Of a DNA stretch of 64,000 nucleotides, positions 55,990 to 64,000 are shown one piece after another. The position numbers and the translations under genes were made by a program. This stretch comes from Sinonovacula constricta. Its lineage: Eukaryota > Mollusca > Bivalvia > Cardiida > Solecurtidae. The stretch covers positions 27,170,193 to 27,234,192 of the forward strand of contig CM017561.1 in the NCBI GenBank assembly GCA_007844125.1. Direction: 5' to 3'. Every line of letters starts with the position of its first letter. Within the stretch, counting starts at the first letter, position 1. The notes below the pieces were generated by a model. The model was not told where the DNA came from. It saw only the letters and a list, made by a program, of their open reading frames with translations, and made no database searches.

Positions 55990-58577
55990 CAGTATAGATC
56001 CTGGTCAGATAGTTGCCACTGATCTGAATTTACATTTGTGCCAACTGCTGGTCCCTTTGTGCCTAAGCAGAATAAGGGATTAACAGTCTTGCAATGTGTT
56101 GATGGTTTAATGATCTGACTGATATGTTGATGTTTTTACATCAAAGTGTGAAGTAGGAAGTGGAATAAACAACATTGCTGAGAAATCATTTAAGGAAAAT
56201 TGAGAAGTGAAAATAAAAAAAGCAGTTAATGGTATTTTTCTTTCCTTCTAAAGGATCATCGGATAAACAGATTTTTTAAGCTTATTGATGGGTAAAGTGT
56301 ATAGAAGTAAAAATAAAAGGTTGTAAATTAATTTGCATAGGTCTGCAGATAGTTTAAAAATTGGAATGTTTAATTAGCATTTGTGTTTTTCTACTAGATC
56401 ATTGAAATAACCTTACCTTTAATTTAAAGATAAATGTGTGTTTTGGCTAATCCAATTGTTCCAGGGTAACCTAGATAGCCACTCTATGAGGAACCTTTTT
56501 ATGGCTGAAATATACTATGCTTGGCATCTCTGGCGATAAGAAAGTTAGATTCGATGTTTGGTGCCATCCATCATCTTATATTAGCTTGGCATCTCAAGTG
56601 GTTATATAAAACTACTTTATATAGTTTATTTCAGTAAGACATACATGACATGCTATAAAACACAAATTGTGACAAAAGTCATTCTATAAAGCATAAAAAG
56701 CTACTTTAAAATATGTCTGCAATTATGATTAAACGTGATAGAAAACAAAAAAAGTCTACTTGTCTTGTATTTATAGAAAGTGCAGCAGTTAGTCAATGAA
56801 GCTAATATTTGTAAAAATAATAATAAGTTGTCAATCTTTCTACAACCCCATGTTTCTTTAATGGCCTTGTAATAAAATGGATATTATCTCTTTTTTTTTT
56901 CATCTATTTATAGCATTTTTAAAAGTGTCATTCTTTCACAGAGCTTCCTTTGTAAAACTCAAATGCTTATCATGATATAACCATAAATATTTATTAACCT
57001 GGCATTTTTTCTTGAGATGAAATTTTAGCATCCACTTGAGTGGGTGGGAATGGAAACTCCCAAATAATCATGATCGCCTGGAAGCTTAGTTGTTGCTCCA
57101 GCGTGTCAGGGTCACTGAGGTGCTTGAATGACAGGACCACCTGGGAGGGTGGGGTGATACTTTTATAATTGGTGAGTGGGGGGTGGGTTATGCCTCTTCA
57201 ACATGTCATAAAATTGTCACTTGGAATATTAAGTCTTATCTGATTTTTCATGTGAAAGGAAATTCAAAGTTGTCAAATTTTTACTGATACATTGATAAGA
57301 ATTTGACAATAAATAATTTGTTATATCTATAACAATTAATATTATCATGTATTTATACTCGTGAAATTTTACCATGAATGCTGGTAATATGTGTTCATCT
57401 TATGTTAGCTTTTAGTATTGATTTCTAAAATTGTTAAATTTATCTTTAATTTTTTTTTTTAATTAAAATGTTTCTAAATTCCATGATTGATTTTACATGT
57501 CTTGGAAATTCGTAACCAAGACTTCACTTCTGCTATGCAAACACTGCATGTGTTTAAACAAGAAGACCAGATGCTGCCAGACTGTTTATTTTTGTTTTGA
57601 CATTAAATAGATTACAATGCCACAAAGTGATTGGACTGTAAAAAAACAAGTATGTCATATTCTTGTACTCCGTGCATATTGAATATAGACAACAGTATTG
57701 TTGGGAAGCTTCGTAAAAATGGGGGGAAAAATGGGAAATTCATGTTCTCTCTACTTGTACTCCATGTATCAATCATGTATCGACCATTGTCACTGAGAAA
57801 TGGCTGGTTCGTAAAATATGACAGATTTTGAGACAAGGTCAGAAGCAGTTATATTAAGAGCTTCTGTCTCTACAGATGGAGAGAGGGAAGATGTCTCTTA
57901 TATTAAGAGAAAATAATTGCTCCCAATTCTTACATTGACTTCTCCCTGTACCCAGACTGCTGTTCTTGTGTAGTTTTCTCCTGGACATAATCTCATTTCA
58001 GATATTAACTAAAGAGTACCAAAATTCACCTTTCCGCGAGATCTAAAAAAGGATATTACACATTGTGTATTAGCATGGAATTAGCCAATCACATCGCGTT
58101 GATTGACAATTTACCTGCATTATGCTGATTCTCACTTGCACATTGTCCCACAAACAATGATTTTAACAAGCGATCAGTTTAAATCTGTTTGAGCCTTTGG
58201 TTCAATTTAATAGCAACAGGGTTGTTTGTAGTTTGTGGTTTGCAAGGAATCGTACGTTGCTGTAATTGCTTCTCTGTTTGCATCTTAATTTAGTTTATTG
58301 GATGAGGCTTGTCCATTTCTGCATCGAAAGCTAAAATCTTTCATAATTTTGTGTCATGAATGCATCATTGGGTGAAACTGTCTTAATTTTCATCTAAACA
58401 TCTCCATCATCTTTGCATTTGGGAGATATCAAATTAAAATATTTTCGTGGATCTGTAAGATAATCTGTAAGATCTGTCACTTTAAACCATGTTGTTTGTG
58501 GGCAAGGGGGCTGAGCTTAAACTCTATTTTTAGACTTGCGGAAAGGTGAATGATGTTCCCCATTTTCAGAATTAATG
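55990..58577. other. Intron 11, no clear feature
   Basis: 2.6 kb of AT-rich sequence without recognised elements. A G-rich patch at 57050-57190 ('gggagggtggggtgat') has no open frame with splice support. Confidence 0.5.
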
Positions 58578-58893
58578 ACCGGGCCTGGTAGCGCAACCGG
58601 TAGAGCGTCGGCTCTAGGTACAGGAGACCCAGGGTTTGATCCTGGGCCGCGACATACCAAAGTCGTTAAAAATGGTAGTGGTATAGCTCCCTTGCTAACG
58701 CTCAAGCAAATATAAGGGTACTTCCACGACAGGTTGGCCCGGTGTCAGGATAATATGACTGGGTGTGGACTCATACCAGGTGTTCAAGGCATGCTATACA
58801 CAGTGAAGACAGCACTATATCTGCTTCAAGTGAACACCGTCTCCAGATAACTGAAATACTGTTGGTGGGCTGTAAACCCAATAAACAAACAAA
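58578..58893 (+). mobile_element. tRNA-derived SINE, family A, copy 11
   Basis: Full length with a few mutations, B box 'gggtttgatcctgg', tail 'aataaacaaacaaa', flank 'aattaatg' on both sides. Confidence 0.93.
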
Positions 58894-59222
58894 ATTAATG
58901 TGTCAGTTATCTCCCTTGTGGCTAGGTATTTTCCTGTACATGTACTTTATATAAGACATATCCTTACTTGTATTTTTTAGTTGTTGTTGCTAATTTTCAT
59001 CATACTGCTTAAGCATTTTTATTTGTTACTATCTCAAATAACAGGATACATTTTGTGTGCATGTGACAGTCTGAAGTTATATAAGAAAACAGGAAAATCA
59101 TTATTTCTGTACTGTTACTATATATTTATTACCTACAAAGTATATGTGGTAGCATAGCATTCCTTAAATCAGAACAACTCCTTTGATATTCGCATATTAA
59201 TTAATATATATTTATTATTATA
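58894..59222. other. Intron 11, no feature
   Basis: AT-rich unique sequence. Confidence 0.5.
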
Positions 59223-60057
59223 TACCATATTTTTTCACTTATAAGACAGGGATTTTTTCGCAAAATTTCATGTTCAAAGTGTGGGGTTTCTCTTTTAGGC
59301 AGGGTCTAGTGACCTGACAAAAAGTTTTCACATTGTTTTGAGGTGAAAACTTACAGCATAATCTTGTAAGCAGTTACACAATGGCCCAAGGAGCCGTCAT
59401 TATCGACCGCCGATAATTTACCTTAATTGGTCTTTGAAGTTTGTCGGTCACCAATAAACATACATTTGCCTTTGTTGTGCACGAAACATGGCTTATTATC
59501 CATTACACTATAACAAACTTTGGACTGCAGTCTGCCAGATACACCAAGCTGCAATTTACTTGGTGTTTCTGTGTAGACTTGCCTCAATACACAGGTCAAG
59601 TTGACTGACTCTGAGATAAACTGTTGTCAAGGTAATATCGATTGGAGCAGTTTGACAGTGAGGGTGTGAACGATGTGTTTGTATAAGCAGCTGGAGATTA
59701 CATTTCTCCATGAAATTATTGATTGGTGGCATGTACACTAGGACAATGCATTGTTCTCCAATATATGTCGTAAACTGTCATGCCTGATTTGTTGACGTAG
59801 ATCAAGGAAATTAACGTTATGCCACCGTAGGCTATAGGATGTTCGTGCTGCTGAGACTAGATACGTCCCCTTACATGTGAAAACAGTCACTGTTTACCTA
59901 TTAACCCTTTTGTTGAGACAGCATGACTGACCGATACTCCTGTTCATTTTTTTTGCCTCTTCTTATAAGAGGGTTGAAGCAGAAACCAGCCTTTTCCCAG
60001 GAGAAGTAGGGGGCCCGTCTTATAAACGAATAGACTTATAAGTGAGAAATTACGGTA
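59223..60057 (+). mobile_element. Non-autonomous DNA transposon (family M5), complete
   Basis: Left end 'taccatattttttcactt' with 'ataagacaggg'; right end 'cttataagtgagaaat' with 'tacggta'. These are inverted for about 25 bp, and a second internal 'gtcttataa' lies near the right end. The left half matches 10452-10775. At 835 bp it encodes no transposase. Superfamily is uncertain; the 'TACCGTA--TACTC-CTTATAAG' ends recall hAT-like elements from memory. Confidence 0.75.
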
Positions 60058-60154
60058 GACATTTTTCTCTGACATTTCCAGTTTCAGAAACCAGATATAA
60101 CTTGTACTGTGGTATAGAATTTTTTTTATTATTATTTTTTATTTATTTATTTAA

Positions 60155-60156
<2 letters not shown>

Positions 60157-60208
<52 letters not shown>

Positions 60209-60229
60209 TGTGTGTGTGTGTGCGTGTGT
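60157..60229. repeat. (TG)n microsatellite
   Basis: About 36 TG units with single A and C interruptions near the right end. The 'CVCVCV' open frame across it is spurious. Confidence 0.97.
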
Positions 60230-61012
60230 CAAAGTAGATATTATTGTTATCCAGGTCTAACATCAATACATTTGCATTTTGTGTGCCACTTTGTCTGATC
60301 AGCAAGAATATAGTAGGCTTAAACAAATAGTGTTAATCTAGATCAACCAGCTCATTGCTGCATAATATTGCATCTTGATTTACGATTTTCATAATTATAA
60401 TTTCTGACCCACTTCTGTTTTTATGTTCACTGTGTCGACAGTGAATGCTACAACTGCTTTACAAAGGAAGTCTCAGACCTAACAATTTAAGACATACCTC
60501 AGTCTCCTGAGCAAAAAGGTAATTCTACATATTCCTTGATTTAATGTGAAAAGATAGCCGAAATCACAGTTATAACTTCTCAGCAGAACAAACTCATCAA
60601 ATATATACTTTAATAGGCCCAGCCTGTTTGAAACAAGGTGCATATTTGTTTGTATGAGGTTGGTGCAACTGAGGTACCTACATGTATTTATTTAAAAAAA
60701 CACCATCTTCTGCTGATGTCCATTTCATGAAAATTTTAGTATATTTTGAAAAAGGGCAGTAAATCTTACAAAAAAATGATCTACAATATCTTATCTTCTC
60801 TTGTTGTCACTGTCCCAAATTGGACTGTTCTTGCTAAGCATTGCAACGGCTCTAAACCCACAAATATCTGTTGATGAGGTTCATAAACAAATTATATAAA
60901 AGAAAAATTGCTAAGCATTAAATTACAGTGCTTGCAGCTCTTTCATTTTTCCTGCCTTGTAAATGTGTAAATTCTAATATAATGATCAACATTGTCAGTT
61001 AAATAGAGGATT
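60230..61012. other. Intron 11, no feature
   Basis: AT-rich unique sequence. Confidence 0.5.
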
Positions 61013-61600
61013 TGATATGAGTGGTCATTAGATACTGAAAATATTAAACGAGTTGAATGAAAGTATACAAAACGAGGCTCCGCCGAGTTTGTATCGTTTC
61101 AGACGAGTTTAATATTAAACGAGGCTCTGCCGAGTTTCGTATCGTTTCAGACAATGAGTTTAATATTTTCAGTACCTAATGACCACGAATATTAGATTCT
61201 ATTTATCACATAACCAAAACACCAGCTGTTTTTGTTTACAATGCATAATCTTTTTATAGTATGAACAGACGGCTTTGACAATTGTGTAATTCGGTTTGGA
61301 AGAATCCGCACAAAAGATAGTTCCAGTCTTTACTCGACCATTTTCCACACAAAGGGAACAGATTCGTTTATAACATGACTAAAATGTTATCTATTTATTA
61401 ATTAAAATGAAATTGTCCAACAAAATGCATAAAACGGCGACAACTAAGTGATCGGGAAATGGCATATGCACCACACATACTTAATGACGTCACACTACGA
61501 CAATGACGTCACACTACGATAACTAACTAGTGAGTTACTAAAAATAACGCATGAGTGTTACCTCAAGCTCGCGCGGTAGGTTATGTGATAAATTATAGTT
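61013..61600. mobile_element. Nested palindromic MITE-like region
   Basis: At 61013-61190 'gtggtcattagatactgaaa' is inverted against 'ttttcagtacctaatgacca', with 'aaacgaggct.cgccgagttt' units repeated inside. At 61200-61600 'tttatcacataacc' is inverted against 'ggttatgtgataaatt'. Between these are two copies of 'atgacgtcacactacga'. Probably one palindromic element next to, or within, a second. Confidence 0.65.
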
Positions 61601-61997
61601 TACAGTAAACAATATTCTAATTGCAGCTATATTATATTCACATCCAATCCTGCCATTCAGCATAATCATTCATAACATCAGATTCTTTTTGTATTCCTAG
61701 CACTGCTCTTGGGCTTGCTAGAACAATGATTCAAATTGAAAAACGATATCTGACAGTTTGCTTATAGCAAATATAATTAAAACAAACCCTTTCCCTTGTT
61801 CTGGGGACTTTGGGCATAATTTTGGTATCGACTCATGCTTTAGTCTAAATAATGATGACTGAGCACTACACCAATTGTAAGACGGTACAAAACCCAAATA
61901 AAAAAATGCTCTAAATGTTTATTCTTTCCAAATCAATAAATAAGCAGGATGAATTTTTTTTGCTAAAATGCTCATTCTGACATATGAGGCAATTCAT

Positions 61998-62578
61998 ATA
62001 CGGACAATTCTCAGCCCGGACATTTCTCAGTTAGTGAAATTTGCAGGGTCGGACAATTCTCAGTTGGTTGATTTGCAGGGCTGGACATTTCTCAGTCCAG
62101 ACATTTGTCTGTTGGTTGATTTGTAGGGCCGGACAATTGTTATAGATCCTTTTTTGACGTTGATTAAACCAATCAGTTTCATAAGTGTTATAAAAAAACA
62201 CTGTAATTAAATACTGAAAGACAATCATCAAAAACCAGATAATTTTTTTGCTGTCAATCATAAATAAACCTCTGAACCAAACAAACTATTTATCCTTACA
62301 GCTTGTACCAATAATCATTTTTTAATTATTTCACTATAACGTCAAAATGGATTTATACAACAATTTTATCACAAATATTGCTATACTTTGAAATATATTA
62401 ACGGAGAAATGTCCAGACTGAGAATTGTCCGACCCTGCAAAACAAGTAACTGAGAAATGTCTGGCCCTGCAAAACAAGTAACTGAGAATTGTCAGGCCCT
62501 GCAAATCAACAAACTGAGAATTGTCCGACCCTGCAAATTTTACTACGGAGAAATGTCCGGACTGAGGATTGTCCGTAT
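61998..62578. mobile_element. Modular foldback element, complete
   Basis: Each arm is built from alternating modules 'ggacaattctcag' and 'ggacatttctcag', separated by 'ttgatttgcaggg' spacers. The left arm (61998-62140) is mirrored by the right arm (62402-62578) as 'ctgagaattgtcc' and 'ctgagaaatgtcc'. The AT-rich middle has no coding capacity. Arm ends read 'atacggaca' and 'tgtccgtat'. Confidence 0.8.
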
Positions 62579-63572
62579 ATCAAGGCAATTACCTGAAGGA
62601 TGGTATAACATGATCTTGGCAGCAAGTGTTCGATTGGTTTTCTTAGTTTAAAATAGCTAAATGTACATGAAATATCATTTTGTAATAACAGGTGGGGTAT
62701 TATGCCCTATTTTTCAATGGATGTACCACATCGATAAACAGCATTGCACAGGATCTTTTCAAGGAAGATTAAATTGTGTAGTTGTTTAAAAAAGGAAATC
62801 AGGTCCAAATTACTACATACCAACTTGAAATCTGGACTCCTTAGGCAAAATGATTGTTCCAAGAGGCAGTAGTCCAACAATCTGCAATTATGGTGACAAT
62901 GGGTTAGAATATGAAAATATTTTATACATGTGGAATCGGGTGTCAAAATCTGTATTTTGGTTGTTACATTTGTTACTTTCTATTTTTGAAAGGCTGAAAT
63001 ATTGTAAAAATAGGCTGGTTATAAAACCTAAAGAGGAACTGACAGAATCCCTCCTGAACAAAATCTCTTCGATACACTTTGGCGCAAGTGGACATAATCC
63101 CTCCCATTTATTTGCTAAGACAGACATAAAACCCTCCCAACATCAAAATGTTTTGCAGAAAAACTTACCCATAATACCATTATTTTCCAGTACAATGTTG
63201 CAGAAATCAATATTAATTAAAAAGCTTAATATCACTGTTTTGTTTGATTATAAATTCTAAATTTAAATGAGATTGATATAAATTTGTTATAAAATATCAA
63301 TTAAATAAAGACAATTATTCAATCAATTACCAATAATAACAAACATTAGATGAAAAGGGATTTTTTATTATATTAAGAGTTCTTGTACTGTTGAAACAAA
63401 AAGGTTTTTTTTTATTTTATTATTTTATTCAGGCTCATGCATGTGAAAAGTGAGATTCAGGAAGAATTTTGACTGTCTTTGCAAATTAATAGAAGGAATT
63501 CTGTCAGCCTTTAAATAATTGAGAACTTTAATTGTCTGCCAAGAAAAGCTAAAGGAGGGGTGTTGTCCGGGG
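62579..63572. other. Right-edge intron sequence, no supported gene
   Basis: A 136-codon open frame on the plus strand (62850-63260) has biased AT-rich composition. It overlaps repeat words shared with 8700-8790 ('gcataagtggacagaat'-like, 'aatccctcc'). No domain was recognised and no splice context supports it. Confidence 0.4.
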
Positions 63573-63696
63573 TGCGGACAATTCTCAGTCCGGACATTTC
63601 TCAGTTAGTGAAATTTGCAGGGTCGGACAATTCTCAGTTGGTTGATTTGCAGGGCCGGACATTTCTCAGTTACTTGTTTTGCATTTGTCCGTATTT
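63573..63696 (+). mobile_element. Solo arm of the modular foldback element
   Basis: From 'gcggacaattctcagtccgg' through four modules to 'gcatttgtccgtat'. It has the same module text as 61998-62140 but no second arm nearby. It may be a solo arm or a very short deleted element. Confidence 0.75.
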
Positions 63697-64000
63697 CGTG
63701 TTGTCCACCTATGTTTAAATGAACAGAAGGGACAATGTCTAAAACGGAATGTCCTAACCTTGTTTTATTAAAGATGTGTAAGCGTGAGACTAGCATTTAG
63801 TTGTGGTCTGTTCTCGTAATTTTGAAAGTTTAAACTGATGCCAAAACATTCATTCCAATTGATAAGGAAATGTTAGTTGTAAGAAATAATTCCATTTGAT
63901 GGCCCAAAATATTTCATTGGAAAGGGAAATTGGTTTATATAAGGTCATTTCATTTTTATGCCATTATTGTTATTGAGAGTTTGGTTTAAAGTTCCCATTA

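Noticed and set aside
60042..60260. Cys-Val repeat open frame
   Set aside because: Translation of a TG microsatellite.
62850..63260. 136-codon open frame
   Set aside because: AT-driven composition, overlaps dispersed repeat words, no domain, no promoter or splice context seen.

Overview
This window is animal nuclear DNA, AT-rich and dominated by introns, and most likely comes from a bivalve mollusc. The evidence is long introns with GT-AG splicing, very short exons, and several tRNA-derived SINE families with AAAC or ATCCC tails. Many MITEs carry TA or 6-bp target duplications, and the minisatellite arrays are large, one of them nested inside a MITE as in bivalve pearl-like elements. A 'gggtcatgtggggtcag' type dispersed repeat of the kind I associate with molluscs is also present. 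The species cannot be fixed from sequence alone.

One protein-coding gene runs left to right through bases 247-34722. Eleven exons, each with clean splice sites and compatible phases, join into one open reading frame that reads as the middle of a DOCK guanine nucleotide exchange factor (dedicator of cytokinesis). The pattern is closest to the DOCK-B class (DOCK3/DOCK4). These exons cover the helical/armadillo-like region between the DHR1 and DHR2 domains. The SH3/DHR1 part lies left of the window. The catalytic DHR2 exons must lie beyond base 64000, because none is visible in the 29 kb after exon 11.

Three further coding-like segments sit inside introns. Two (14534-14875 and 22873-23133) lie in the 15 kb intron 6 and are phase-compatible with the flanking exons. 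They look like cassette exons encoding a disordered, basic, serine-rich insert, with a YDVP motif of the type bound by the Crk SH2 domain; the first could instead be an alternative terminal exon. The third (41295-41437) starts with a strong-context ATG, encodes a four-cysteine motif followed by a polybasic run, and ends at a consensus donor in the same phase as exon 11. It may be an alternative first exon that makes a short DHR2-containing isoform.

Layout: 0.2-7.2 kb, exons 1-5 with three minisatellites and a SINE lodged in the exon 4 acceptor. 7.2-12.8 kb, MITEs and a SINE. 12.8-28.1 kb, intron 6 with a 74-bp satellite-like array, two candidate cassette exons, more MITEs and a 17-bp array ending at the exon 7 acceptor. 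28.1-34.7 kb, exons 7-11, a triplicated 5' splice site, and a pogo/Tigger-like element at the junction of a tandem duplication. 34.7-64 kb, a repeat-rich intron with the candidate first exon, a long hairpin, 67-bp and 34-bp arrays, and modular foldback elements near the right edge. No bacterial genes, rRNA, CRISPR or complete transposase genes were seen.
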